Shown here: positions 1 to 8,257 of the stretch, piece after piece | How positions within the stretch are numbered: the first letter of the stretch is position 1 | Layout of the letters: each line of letters opens with the position of its first letter | Assembly: GCA_025360105.1 (NCBI GenBank) | Contig: JANYCT010000019.1 | Coordinates: 1 to 53,378 of the forward strand | DNA length: 53,378 nt | Origin: Actinomycetes bacterium | Lineage (GTDB): Bacteria; Actinomycetota; Acidimicrobiia; Acidimicrobiales; Ilumatobacteraceae | Direction of reading: 5' to 3' | Program-made: the position numbers and the translations under genes | The notes under the pieces: generated by a model | Databases searched by the model: none | Seen by the model: only the letters and a program-made list of their open reading frames with translations | What the model was told of the DNA's origin: nothing

Positions 1-1
1 C

Positions 2-163
2 GTGGGCATGGATCATGGCTCCACGGTGAGCGAGCGTTACACAGACGCGAACCCGTTCACCGGCCGGCTCGAACGAGTTGACATCGCGCTGCGCTCGGAT
101 CGTCCGGCTGAAGACCGCCAGGCCGCGGTGACCGCCGAACGGGTGACCAGCCTCACCCAGTAG
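2..163 (+). CDS. Arylsulfatase, C-terminal fragment (5' end outside window)
   Basis: An open frame runs in from the window edge and ends with TAG at 161-163, leaving 53 residues. They contain GMDHGSTVSERYTDANPFTG followed by RLERVDIAL, which resembles the C-terminal tail of AtsA-type arylsulfatases (a glycine/aspartate turn, then PF-F/-TG and a beta strand with V-[DE]-[IV]). The catalytic domain lies outside the window, so activity cannot be judged. It runs towards the gene that ends at 187 on the other strand, with a 23-bp gap. A second, unrelated-looking sulfatase lies at 17121-18692. The assignment rests only on the tail motif. Confidence 0.6.
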   Translation: MGMDHGSTVSERYTDANPFTGRLERVDIALRSDRPAEDRQAAVTAERVTSLTQ

Positions 164-186
164 GCGGCGCCCGCTGCAGCTGCGGC

Positions 187-966
187 TTACATCGTGAAGG
201 CGAGTCGGCGCGCCGCGTGATCGCCGAGCTCGGCATCACCCGACCAGGTGACGCGTCCATCGTCGATGGCTGCCTGCGGATCGATGCGTCCGCATGCGAG
301 CAGCATGAACGTGAGCGAATCCATCGACAACGTCACATCTGGCGACGGGAGTTCGTCGACACGAGCGGCGCGACCATCGACCTTCGCGAGGAGGCGGCGA
401 CGCACAGGTCCAGCGAGATCGATGGCAATACCCTTGCCATCGGGCAAGCCGATCTTCTTGCCGACGATGAAGCCGAGCGATCCATGGACCTCGTCCAGAG
501 CCATCTCTGCCGCAGGACCGCCATCGTCACCCGCAAGGCCGAGCGGGACCCGGATGTCACGTTCGTGTACCCATATGTCGAACTCGCGAATCGCCATGAA
601 ACGCCCGTAGGTGCCGGGCCCCACCGGCGTGATCGAGGGCTCGTCGAATTCCGCGTCGCTCATCGTTGCGAGTTCCGCCAGACGCTGCGCCGTGATGTCG
701 CGGTAGCGCTCGCCGAGTTGCTGCGGACTCAGCGTCGCGATCTCGGCGCCGATTGCTGCCATCGCACCGAAGGGGTTGTCGTCGCCCGGCCGCCAGCCGA
801 GCAGCGCCGTCTCGATGGTGGTCACGTGCCCAACCACGCCCTGCACATCCCATGCCGGGCACAGAGATTGCACGCTCCATTGCTCGCCCGACAGCGCAGC
901 AACGACGTTGCCGAACGCCGTGAACACCGTGCGGAGGTTGTCGACGATTTCGTTGCGGGTACTCAT
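187..966 (-). CDS. Mycothiol-dependent maleylpyruvate isomerase family protein
   Basis: A 259-residue protein of the actinobacterial maleylpyruvate isomerase / DinB-like four-helix superfamily. The N-terminal domain has CPAWDVQGVVGHV with a metal-ligand candidate His near residue 47, and the second half of the motif is the D-x3-H-E-R-D-I-R segment around residue 135. Characterised members use mycothiol as thiol cofactor with a divalent metal; the substrate of this copy is unknown. I chose the ATG at 966 because it overlaps the stop of the upstream gene as ATGA (963-966), a coupling signal repeated through this trio. A longer reading from 993 would run further into the upstream gene. Last gene of a three-gene operon. 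Confidence 0.82.
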   Translation of the reverse strand: MSTRNEIVDNLRTVFTAFGNVVAALSGEQWSVQSLCPAWDVQGVVGHVTTIETALLGWRPGDDNPFGAMAAIGAEIATLSPQQLGERYRDITAQRLAELATMSDAEFDEPSITPVGPGTYGRFMAIREFDIWVHERDIRVPLGLAGDDGGPAAEMALDEVHGSLGFIVGKKIGLPDGKGIAIDLAGPVRRRLLAKVDGRAARVDELPSPDVTLSMDSLTFMLLACGRIDPQAAIDDGRVTWSGDAELGDHAARRLAFTM

Positions 967-1637
967 AATGCGGGCCTTTCGCGGGACTCCCAATCACGAC
1001 CGGTGAGGTACGGCGTGAACTGTTGCTCGATGTGGCGCAAGTCAGCGGCGGACTTCGGCCGCTTGATCTCGTACAGGTGAGGAAACCGGCGCGTCGCCCT
1101 GACGAGATCCCACAACGCGACCGCATCGTCGCCATAGACCGCAGGCGTGAGCACGGGACCGTAGAGGTGGCTGCCATCATCGAACACCAGCGTGGGCACA
1201 CCGAAGCCGCCATGCGATACGACAGTGTTGTGATCGTGATGAATGTCGTCGTGCGTGGTGGGGTCATCGATGGCCTGCTGCACCAGGGCAGGGTCGAGGC
1301 CGATGGACGCAAGCAGTTCGCGGGCGACGTCGGGCTCGTGCGGCTTGCGCCCCTCGAGGTGGAGCGCGCTTCCAGCCGCCAGATAAAAACGATCGCAGTC
1401 GTCCATCGACATGCGGCGCAACAGCGCGGCAATGCGCATCATGCTCCAGCCGTACGACCACTCGCGTTCCCACGGGTGCTTCTTGCCCTCGGATCTGTTG
1501 ATCTCCTCGAGCGAGAAAAATCGCCACTCGATCTGGAGACCGGTCTGACGGCGCACATCGCGAATCCACAACGATGTCTGAAACGCCCAGGGGCACATGA
1601 CGTCGAAGTGAAAGCCGATCGTCTCGGAGCCGCTCAC
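963..1637 (-). CDS. DsbA-family thioredoxin-fold oxidoreductase/isomerase
   Basis: A 224-residue thioredoxin-fold protein. The N-terminal beta strand leads into FHFDVMCPWAFQ, where the usual CxxC is replaced by C-P-W-A with one Cys (residue 15), as in FrnE/HCCA-isomerase-like DsbA relatives. A cis-proline loop GGFGVPTLVF lies near residue 150. A single-Cys active site favours thiol-dependent isomerase or glutathione/mycothiol-type chemistry over disulfide exchange, which suits the downstream mycothiol-dependent isomerase family member. The start is GTG at 1637, overlapping the upstream stop as GTGA. An upstream reading to 1733 gives only low-complexity sequence overlapping the preceding gene. 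Exact reaction unknown. Confidence 0.78.
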   Translation of the reverse strand: MSGSETIGFHFDVMCPWAFQTSLWIRDVRRQTGLQIEWRFFSLEEINRSEGKKHPWEREWSYGWSMMRIAALLRRMSMDDCDRFYLAAGSALHLEGRKPHEPDVARELLASIGLDPALVQQAIDDPTTHDDIHHDHNTVVSHGGFGVPTLVFDDGSHLYGPVLTPAVYGDDAVALWDLVRATRRFPHLYEIKRPKSAADLRHIEQQFTPYLTGRDWESRERPAL

Positions 1638-2152
1638 AGCGTGGCCAGACCGATCAGGGGGTCGCTCACCAGGAACAGGCCGAGCACCAACGCCAACCAC
1701 GACGCGAGCTGACGGCGGTGCGACATCACCCAATCGGTGGAGTGATTCATCCGCTCGCGAGCCTTCTGCGATCGAAGCGTGATGACATAGATCGTCAGCG
1801 GAATGCCCGTTGCGAAGACCGTGTAGATCGCCAGCGCAACCAGGCGACCACCCGGTTGCACGGGCGCTGCGGCGAGGGCCAGCGACCCGATGAACGGACC
1901 TTGGTAGTCGGCAAGCACTGCACCGCCGATGAACGCTTTGCCCGGCCCGAGACCCTGCAACCGTTCAAGTGACTTCGGTTCAGCCGGGGCAGGTTTCTTG
2001 GGGGGCATGCGGAGGCGAAACCCGGCAACGACGAGCGCCAAGCCGACGAGCGGGCGCAGGAAGAAGAACACACGGCCCGTACCCGAATCGGCCGAAACGG
2101 TGTCGCCTATCAGGATGCTCGGGAACAGCAGGGTGCGAATGAGGTCACACAT
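1634..2152 (-). CDS. GAP/Sap-like (SfLAP) integral membrane protein, short N-terminus
   Basis: A 172-residue multi-pass membrane protein. The pattern fits the actinobacterial GAP family (Sap, sulfolipid-1-addressing protein): a helix around 30-47, a basic linker with KSLERLQGLGPGKAF, a helix at 75-93, a helix at 103-123 (ALAIYTVFATGIPLTIYVI), an amphipathic segment, and a final helix near 150-168. Family members are usually around 220 residues and start with an extra hydrophobic helix that is missing here. The same frame closes at a stop at 2171-2173 and no other upstream frame encodes a helix, so the gene is either naturally short or 5'-truncated. First gene of the coupled trio; its stop overlaps the next GTG start. 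Confidence 0.65.
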   Translation of the reverse strand: MCDLIRTLLFPSILIGDTVSADSGTGRVFFFLRPLVGLALVVAGFRLRMPPKKPAPAEPKSLERLQGLGPGKAFIGGAVLADYQGPFIGSLALAAAPVQPGGRLVALAIYTVFATGIPLTIYVITLRSQKARERMNHSTDWVMSHRRQLASWLALVLGLFLVSDPLIGLATL

Positions 2153-2500
2153 GCAATCCGTTCTCAGCCATCACGTGAACGTACCCGATGGCGACGGATC
2201 AGACACGACTTCGGCCGCGCTGTTCCTTGGGTGTCTGAGACGGTGCGGCCGCTGAACGCCATGAGGCGATCCAACGCAGACGCGTGCGGCCCCTGTGTCG
2301 GTGACGGTCGAAAACGGCGCGGTGTTGCACTTGCGCTCTTTGGAGCAATCGCCTGGCGGGCGAAGCCGTCGAATGCCGCGAGTCGACAGACCGCAGCCCC
2401 GGGTATCGGCCCGAATGGCCTCTTGATCGTGCGCTTGAGCGCCGGCGGGCTGCTCGCACGAGCTGCTTGGGCTCGTTAAAGCAGTCGTTCGTTGTTGGTG
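2153..2500. other. Intergenic stretch with no supported gene
   Basis: About 350 bp between the 3' end of nrdJ and the GAP-family gene. Short open frames exist on both strands (for example 2231-2479 on the plus strand), but their translations are Arg/Ala/Ser-rich with no recognisable domain and no ribosome binding site. I see no tRNA-like or repeat structure. It may hold the promoter of the 2152-187 operon and degraded 5' sequence of the GAP-family gene. Confidence 0.5.
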
Positions 2501-2528
2501 GGCTCAAGCACCCGACGGCGGATTGAGC
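2501..2528 (-). terminator. Possible short hairpin after nrdJ
   Basis: Directly after the nrdJ stop codon there is an inverted repeat, GCTCAA (2502-2507 region) with TTGAGC (2523-2528), six base pairs with a loop of about 15 nt that could add CCG/CGG pairs. No U-tract follows. The position suits a terminator but the stem is weak. Confidence 0.3.
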
Positions 2529-5399
2529 TCAGCTGCAGCCGCTGGTGCTGCCGCAGCTGGGGCAGGCATGGCACGAGCCGGCCCGCACCATCTGCACACC
2601 GCACTGCATGCACATCGGAGCGTCGGACTGACGCACGCGTGGCACACCGGCTGACGGCGTGTTGTCGCTCTTGGGAGCCTCGGGTGCAAGCCCGAGTTCC
2701 ATCTGCCGAGCAAGATCGTCGGCCGAAGGAATGCTCTTCGGATCGATCGCGATGTCGCTACCCGACCGGGTCTCGATGGCGCTCTCGTAGACACCGGGCA
2801 ACGTGGGCTGCAGGCGCTCGTCGACCGAAAAGATACCCAACTCCGAGCGCTCGTCGTAGCTGAGGTATTCCAGGCCGAGACGACGGAACAGGTAGTCCAT
2901 GATCGATGACGCAAAGCGGATGTCGGGATCGTCGGTCATGCCGGCTGGCTCGAAGCGCATGTTCGTGAATGCCTCGACGAATGCACGCAGCGGCACGCCG
3001 TACTGCAGGCCATAGCTGATGCTCTTCGCAAAGGCGTCCATGATGCCGCTGAGGGTGGAACCCTGCTTCGACACGGTGAGGAAGATCTCGCCGGGCTGAC
3101 CGTTGGGGTACTCGCCAATGGTGGCGAAGCCCTTGCAGTCGGCCACGCGGAACTCGAACGTGCGGCCGCGACGGCTGCGCGGCAGCTTCTGACGCACCGG
3201 TTGGTGAACGATCTTTTCGACGATGCGATCCACTGTCTGTGCGGCCGCAGCGCCAACGTCGGATGCGATTCCACCGGTGAACATACCGTCGGCACCAATG
3301 GTGGCATCGCCCTTTTTGCCAGTGGACAACGGCTGGGCAACCTTGCAGTTATCGCGGTAGATGGCCACAGCCTTCAGACCGAGCTGCCACGACAACAGGT
3401 GAAGCGCCTCGATGTCTTCGATCGTGGCCTCTTCTGGCATGTTCACGGTCTTGGAGATCGCCCCTGACAGGAACGGCTGGGTGGCGCCCATCATGCGTAC
3501 ATGACCCTCGTAGTGGATCGTGTTGTCACCCATGCTGCAGGCGAACACAGCAATGTGCTCAGCGGCGATGTGCGGCGCACCAAGGATGCTCTTTTCGACG
3601 TCGATATAGGCCGCAATCTCGTCGATCTGCTGCGGTGTGTAGCCCAACTTGCGCAGGGCGCGGGGAATGGTCTGGTTGATGATGCTCATGTTGCCGCCGC
3701 CGACGAGCTTCTTCATCTTCACGAGCCCAAGGTCGGGTTCGATGCCGGTGGTGTCGCAGTCCATCATCAGACCAATGGTGCCCGTGGGCGCGAGCACACT
3801 CGCCTGGCTGTTACGAACGCCGTATTCCTCGCCATCGCGCACAGCGGATTCCCATGCCGACTGCCCGGCGGTGAGGATTTCGGCCGGGACGGCATCAGCC
3901 GCTTCGATCTCGTAGCTGGCGTCGCGGTGCATGCGCAACACATTGAGCATGTGGATCTCGTTGTCGGCGAAGCCGGCGAACGGGCCCATACGACTGGCTG
4001 TGCGGGCGCTCGTGGCATAGGCATGGCCGGTCATGAGCGAGGTGAGTCCCGCCGCCCACGCACGCCCTTCTGGCGAATCGTAGGGCAGACCCAATGCCAT
4101 CAGCAGGGCTCCGAGGTTGGCGTAGCCCAAACCGAGCTGACGGAACTGACGGCTGGTCTCGCCGATGGACGGAGTGGGGTAGTCGGCACGACCGACCAAG
4201 ATTTCCTGCGCGGTGAACATGGCCTCGATGGTGTGTTTGTACGCATCGACATCGAAGGTGCCCTCTTCGTCGAGATACTTCAACAAGTTGATCGACGCGA
4301 GGTTGCACGCCGAGTTGTCGAGATGCATGTATTCGCTGCATGGGTTCGAACCGTTGATGCGACCCGTTGCGTGCGCGGTGTGCCACTTGTTGATCGTGGT
4401 GTCGAACTGCAGCCCCGGATCGGCGCACTCCCACGAGGCGGTGGCGATCTGGCGCCAAAGGTCGCGGGCGGGCAGCGTCTTGATGACCCGGCCATCGGTG
4501 ACGGCGACGAGATTCCAGTCAGCATCTTCGACTACGGCCTGCATGAAGTCGTCGGTGAGACGAACCGAGTTGTTGGCGTTCTGGTACTGCACGCTGAACG
4601 AGTCGGCGCCGTCGAGATCCATGTCGAAACCGGCGTCGCGCAAGACGCGGGCCTTGTTCTCTTCCTTGCTCTTGCACCAGATGAACTCTTCGACATCGGG
4701 ATGGTCGACGTTGAGGATGACCATCTTCGCGGCACGCCGGGTCTTGCCGCCGCTCTTGATGGTGCCCGCCGATGCATCGGCACCACGCATGAAGCTCACT
4801 GGGCCACTGGCCGTTCCGCCGCCCTGGAGCAACTCTTGGCTGGAACGAATCTGGGACAAGTTGATGCCCGAACCCGAGCCACCTTTGAAGATGGTTCCCT
4901 CTTCGCGGTACCAGTTGAGGATGCCGTCCATTGTGTCGTCGACCGACAGGATGAAACAGGCGCTGGCCTGCTGCGGCACACCCTGTACGCCGATGTTGAA
5001 CCACACCGGGCTGTTGAACGCAGCGCGCTGGGTCACCAAGATGAACTTGAGTTCGTCGCTGAAGTTCTCGGCCTCGGTGTCGTCGACGAAGTAACCACCT
5101 TCACGACCCCACGTGGTGATGGTGTCGACCACGCGATCGATGACCTGGCGCAGCGATTGCTCGCGCTCTGCTGTACCCGGAGCGCCGCGGAAGTACTTCT
5201 GGGCAACGATGTTGGTTGCGTTCAGCGACCAGCCCACAGGGAACTCGACGCCGAGCTGCTCAAAGGCAACTGTGCCGTCTTTCCAGTTACTGATACGCGC
5301 ATCGCGATGCTCCCAGGCGACCTGATCGTAGGGGTGAACACCGGGCGAAGTGAAATGCCGGTTCAAACCAATGGACAGTCGTTCTGGAGCCAAGGACAT
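2529..5399 (-). CDS. nrdJ: Adenosylcobalamin-dependent (class II) ribonucleotide reductase
   Basis: A 956-residue class II ribonucleotide reductase that reduces ribonucleotides to deoxyribonucleotides using adenosylcobalamin. Visible features: N-terminal TSPGVHPYD and NATNIV segments, the redox cysteine in ASACFI (C148), the catalytic NPCSE motif (352-356, thiyl-radical C354 and E356), the partner cysteine in SACNLAS (C365), a glycine-rich SGSGINLSQ nucleotide-site region, and a long C-terminal extension ending in a zinc-ribbon-like CMQCG...CHACPSCG tail that carries the shuttle cysteines. Length is typical for the long actinobacterial NrdJ type. The start at 5399 gives the family N-terminus; the ribosome binding site is weak. 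A promoter with NrdR-box-like sites lies at 5521-5609, and nrdR itself is 3.6 kb away. No class I or III reductase is seen in the window. Confidence 0.97.
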   Translation of the reverse strand: MSLAPERLSIGLNRHFTSPGVHPYDQVAWEHRDARISNWKDGTVAFEQLGVEFPVGWSLNATNIVAQKYFRGAPGTAEREQSLRQVIDRVVDTITTWGREGGYFVDDTEAENFSDELKFILVTQRAAFNSPVWFNIGVQGVPQQASACFILSVDDTMDGILNWYREEGTIFKGGSGSGINLSQIRSSQELLQGGGTASGPVSFMRGADASAGTIKSGGKTRRAAKMVILNVDHPDVEEFIWCKSKEENKARVLRDAGFDMDLDGADSFSVQYQNANNSVRLTDDFMQAVVEDADWNLVAVTDGRVIKTLPARDLWRQIATASWECADPGLQFDTTINKWHTAHATGRINGSNPCSEYMHLDNSACNLASINLLKYLDEEGTFDVDAYKHTIEAMFTAQEILVGRADYPTPSIGETSRQFRQLGLGYANLGALLMALGLPYDSPEGRAWAAGLTSLMTGHAYATSARTASRMGPFAGFADNEIHMLNVLRMHRDASYEIEAADAVPAEILTAGQSAWESAVRDGEEYGVRNSQASVLAPTGTIGLMMDCDTTGIEPDLGLVKMKKLVGGGNMSIINQTIPRALRKLGYTPQQIDEIAAYIDVEKSILGAPHIAAEHIAVFACSMGDNTIHYEGHVRMMGATQPFLSGAISKTVNMPEEATIEDIEALHLLSWQLGLKAVAIYRDNCKVAQPLSTGKKGDATIGADGMFTGGIASDVGAAAAQTVDRIVEKIVHQPVRQKLPRSRRGRTFEFRVADCKGFATIGEYPNGQPGEIFLTVSKQGSTLSGIMDAFAKSISYGLQYGVPLRAFVEAFTNMRFEPAGMTDDPDIRFASSIMDYLFRRLGLEYLSYDERSELGIFSVDERLQPTLPGVYESAIETRSGSDIAIDPKSIPSADDLARQMELGLAPEAPKSDNTPSAGVPRVRQSDAPMCMQCGVQMVRAGSCHACPSCGSTSGCS

Positions 5400-5520
5400 G
5401 GTGTCGTTCTGCTTTCTGCGAGTTCTGGGGTGCGTGATGCGAATGGATGGTGATGGCTGGCTGGGTGGGTGAGCGGGTGGTTTTCGGCGGTCGTGGACAG
5501 AGAGCGCCTTTGCCCACCGA

Positions 5521-5536
5521 CCACAAGATGTTGTGC
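5521..5536. promoter_or_regulatory. NrdR box (proximal to nrdJ)
   Basis: The sequence ccacaagatgttgtgc is a near-palindrome matching the NrdR box pattern (roughly acaCaAgATnTTGTGt). It lies about 120 bp upstream of the nrdJ start. Its centre is exactly 42 bp, about four helical turns, from a second weaker copy at 5563-5578, matching the known tandem, helically phased arrangement of NrdR sites. Confidence 0.7.
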
Positions 5537-5562
5537 CTGTTACTCGTGATCCCCCGATCGAG

Positions 5563-5578
5563 CCACAAGCAGTTGGAA
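5563..5578. promoter_or_regulatory. Second, degenerate NrdR box at the nrdJ transcription start region
   Basis: The sequence ccacaagcagttggaa keeps the left half-site CCACAAG and a TTG in the right half. It lies just downstream of the predicted -10 element (5580-5585, minus strand), where a bound repressor would block initiation. Support comes mainly from phasing with the better box at 5521-5536. Confidence 0.5.
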
Positions 5579-5579
5579 G

Positions 5580-5609
5580 ATTACAGCATTGTAGTTACAC
5601 CGCTGTCAA
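5580..5609 (-). promoter_or_regulatory. Predicted nrdJ promoter
   Basis: On the minus strand, TTGACA (5609-5604) and TGTAAT (5585-5580) are separated by 18 bp, close to the housekeeping sigma consensus. Transcription would start near 5573, giving a leader of about 170 nt before the nrdJ ATG. I looked in that leader for a cobalamin riboswitch and saw no B12 box. Confidence 0.65.
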
Positions 5610-5616
5610 GAACTAC

Positions 5617-5625
5617 TTTTCCACA
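5617..5625. promoter_or_regulatory. DnaA box-like site next to the nrdJ -35
   Basis: TTTTCCACA differs from the DnaA box TTATCCACA at one position. It lies 8 bp upstream of the predicted -35 element. A cluster of further matches is at 5890-5945. Confidence 0.4.
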
Positions 5626-5957
5626 GATGTTGCGCCGGCTGCGTGATGCGAGTTGCAGTACCCGTTCGCAGCCCCCACTGACGCCCCCTATGGAGCCGGC
5701 TCGAATTGACGTGAGTTGGCCGCGGTGCGAGGTCACAGGTTCAGGACTCCTGCCCCGAGTCGCACATCTGCTGAGTGGGATTCCAGCTCTGCGCGCCTCC
5801 CATCCGCGCCTCGGCACCGCAGCCGTCACGCCGAGCAGCGTACGTGCACATGCCTGTGTGGAGGAAGGGGCATAACCATGTGAATTTGCGGTGGATACCG
5901 TGTGGATGGCGGTGGACTGCAGGTGAACACGCCGAGTTATCCACAGCTCTCAGGGAC
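5626..5957. promoter_or_regulatory. Non-coding upstream region of nrdJ with DnaA-box cluster
   Basis: No credible gene is seen in these 330 bp. At the far end, a perfect DnaA box TTATCCACA occurs at 5937-5945. Two partial reverse-orientation copies lie beside it: TGTGGATGG at 5901-5909 and GGTGGATAC at 5890-5898, each 7 of 9. A CTCGGC/GCCGAG inverted repeat (5810-5815 with 5830-5835, 14-nt loop) might end transcription from the molybdopterin gene that stops at 5958. DnaA control of nrd genes is known in E. coli; a role here is inference. Confidence 0.4.
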
Positions 5958-8240
5958 TCAGGAGGGCACGAGGACCGCGACCGGTTCGACGGTGACCGGA
6001 ATGCCGTTGAGTACCGAGGTGCCCGAGAGCGGATCCAGCGCCTCGTGATCGGACAACACATTGGAGTTCACTCCGGCACGCTCGGCAGCGACCCGCAAAC
6101 GGGTGCCCTCGACGCTGTGGCCCCACCCGTGGGGAAGGCTCACCACGCCCGCACGAATGTCCTCGGTAACCTCCACCGGAGCATCGACACTGCCGACGCG
6201 ACTCGTGATCCGGGCATACCCACCATGTACGAGGCCCAGCTCAGCTGCATCATCGGGGTGAACATGGAGCGTACATCGAGGCTTTCCCTTCACCAGAACT
6301 TCAATATTGTGCATCCAGGAATTGTTCGAACGAAGGTCGCGTCGACCTACCAGCACCAAGCGTTGCTCGCCGAGGGTGACCATCGCCTGCCGCAAGCGCT
6401 CGACATCGGCGACCAACACCGCAGCGGCCAGCTCGATACGTCCCGATGGGGTACGCAAGATCTCCGGCAGACGAGGCTCGAGCGCGCCGAAATCCACACC
6501 GTGAGGATGATCGATCAGCGTCTGCAAAGTCACAGCCTGTGGATGCGTGCCGAAACCGTCCCCAAACGGACCAGTCCGCAGCATGAAGTCGAGCATTCGC
6601 TCGGGTCCACGGTGCTCGCTGGCGGCGAGTATGGCCAGAATCTCCTCCGCGTCGCGACCATGGATCGGCGAGGACGGATCTGACACTGCGTGGTGAACCA
6701 GGCCCGAAATTGCCAATTCGTCAACACTCGCCGGATCAGCATCGCCAGCGTGGCCCTGCAACAGCATCGCCAACTTGGCCAATACCTGCCACTCGTCAGG
6801 TTGTCCGTCGTCGAGCGGCAGAGGTGCCGGGCTGTAGTTGGCTACATTGCGGATTGCGAACTGCAGCAGCAACAGGTCGTAGTGACCACGTTGTAATTGC
6901 GACGGCGGGGGCAAGATCACGTCTGCATGCCGCGTCGTCTCGTTGAGGTACATGTCGACACTCACCATGAACTCGAGGGTCTCCAAGGCGGTATCAAGGC
7001 GATCCGAATTGGGCGTGGACAGCACGGGATTACCGGCGATGGTGATCAGTGCGCGCACTTGCCCCTCGCCGGGCTCTGAGATTTCCTCGGCGAGCGCCGC
7101 CACGGGGTACTCCCCCATGATCTCGGGCAGGTTGCGGACACGTGTGTGACCGCGGCCGGTCTTGAAGCCTGTGCCCGTTCCCGACACCCCGCGCGTGCTG
7201 GCTCCTCCGGCGACGGGCATCGTGAACATCGCCCCTCCCGGTCGGTCAAGGTTGCCGGTGAGAATGTTGACAGCGTCGATCAACCACGAAGCGGTGGTGC
7301 CGAACTCGGTGGTTGTTGTCCCAATGCGGCCGTACACAGTAGCCGTCGGTGCCGCCGCCAGTTCGTGGGCAATTCGTCGAACCACCGTTGGATCGAGCCC
7401 GACGGCTGCCGCGACGGCTTCGGGAGCGAACGGCTCGCTGAGCTCGCGCAATTCATCGAGACCATTCAGCACCGCCGAGACATGGTCGCCCGGATCAGCG
7501 AGGCCGTCGGCAAACAACACGTGGACGATCGACATCAACAAGAGCGCGTCAGCACCGGGACGGATGGGCAGCCACTCGTCGGCTTCCTCGGCCGTGCGAC
7601 TGCGGCGTGGGTCGACGACGACCACCTTGCCGCCACGCGCGCGAATCGCCTCGATCCGACCCGGAAAATTGGGGGCAGTACACAGGCTGCCGTTCGATGC
7701 ATATGGGTTGGCGCCGAGGATCATCAGGTAGTCGGTGCGATCCAGGTCGGGGATCGGAACGCTCACTACGGTGCCGAAGATGTAGGCCGCCGCCACCTGA
7801 CGGGGGGCCTGATCGACGGTGGAAGCGCTGTAGCGATGACGGGATCCAATGGACTGCAGCAGCGTTCGGTTGAACATCATCGCCGACAGGCTGTGTGCGC
7901 CAGGGTTACCGAGATATGCAGCGATCGACTCGCGACCGTGCCGATCGATCACGCCCGCCAAGCCCCGCTGCACCTCGTCCCAGGCCTCGCTCCAGGTGAC
8001 CTCGACATGGACGCCATTTCGCTTCACCAATGGCGTGCGCACGCGATCTGGATCGTCGTGCAATTGCTTCAACGTGGAGCCCTTCGGGCAAATGAAACCG
8101 TGGCTGAAGACATCGTCGCGATCACCGCGAATGCGCGTGACCTTGTCGTCGGTAATGGTGATCTCCAAACCGCAGCTGGCCTCGCACAGCGGGCAGGTTC
8201 GAAAGGCGGTTCGGGTTCCGGTCGACGCGGTTTCTCTCAT
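5958..8240 (-). CDS. Molybdopterin-dependent oxidoreductase (formate dehydrogenase/BisC-like), orphan catalytic subunit
   Basis: A 760-residue member of the molybdopterin bis-MGD superfamily. Residues 17-52 form the N-terminal 4Fe-4S motif (CPLCEASCGLEI, then ICPKG). The molybdopterin domains follow (WSEAWDEV, YLMILGANPYASN, VVVDPRRSRTAEEADEWLPIRPG, NILTGNLDRPGG), and a dinucleotide-binding C-terminal domain begins near residue 620 (GRRDLRSNNSWMHN). At the position where formate dehydrogenases carry the Mo-ligating Cys/Sec I see only Ser/Thr/Asp (SASTVDQAP), so the metal ligand and substrate are uncertain. No electron-transfer subunit, Tat signal or cofactor gene is adjacent, which suggests a cytoplasmic enzyme with an unlinked partner. 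Its start lies 17 bp from the divergent reductase gene. Confidence 0.88.
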   Translation of the reverse strand: MRETASTGTRTAFRTCPLCEASCGLEITITDDKVTRIRGDRDDVFSHGFICPKGSTLKQLHDDPDRVRTPLVKRNGVHVEVTWSEAWDEVQRGLAGVIDRHGRESIAAYLGNPGAHSLSAMMFNRTLLQSIGSRHRYSASTVDQAPRQVAAAYIFGTVVSVPIPDLDRTDYLMILGANPYASNGSLCTAPNFPGRIEAIRARGGKVVVVDPRRSRTAEEADEWLPIRPGADALLLMSIVHVLFADGLADPGDHVSAVLNGLDELRELSEPFAPEAVAAAVGLDPTVVRRIAHELAAAPTATVYGRIGTTTTEFGTTASWLIDAVNILTGNLDRPGGAMFTMPVAGGASTRGVSGTGTGFKTGRGHTRVRNLPEIMGEYPVAALAEEISEPGEGQVRALITIAGNPVLSTPNSDRLDTALETLEFMVSVDMYLNETTRHADVILPPPSQLQRGHYDLLLLQFAIRNVANYSPAPLPLDDGQPDEWQVLAKLAMLLQGHAGDADPASVDELAISGLVHHAVSDPSSPIHGRDAEEILAILAASEHRGPERMLDFMLRTGPFGDGFGTHPQAVTLQTLIDHPHGVDFGALEPRLPEILRTPSGRIELAAAVLVADVERLRQAMVTLGEQRLVLVGRRDLRSNNSWMHNIEVLVKGKPRCTLHVHPDDAAELGLVHGGYARITSRVGSVDAPVEVTEDIRAGVVSLPHGWGHSVEGTRLRVAAERAGVNSNVLSDHEALDPLSGTSVLNGIPVTVEPVAVLVPS

Positions 8241-8257
8241 GGTGAAAGTATCGCGCT

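Noticed and set aside
217-1080. Long plus-strand open frame opposite the isomerase gene
   Set aside because: Arg/Ala/His-rich shadow of the minus-strand genes, with no domain and no ribosome binding site.
2231-2479. Small plus-strand protein in the nrdJ/GAP gap
   Set aside because: 82 codons, low-complexity, no ribosome binding site and no homologous feel; kept as empty intergenic DNA.
3501-5453. 650-codon plus-strand open frame opposite nrdJ
   Set aside because: It is the complement of a conserved reductase gene in high-GC DNA; the translation has no recognisable motif.
5400-5573. Cobalamin riboswitch in the nrdJ leader
   Set aside because: The gene is B12-dependent and the leader is about 170 nt, but I found no B12-box (GCCACTG-like) or other conserved riboswitch segments on the minus strand.
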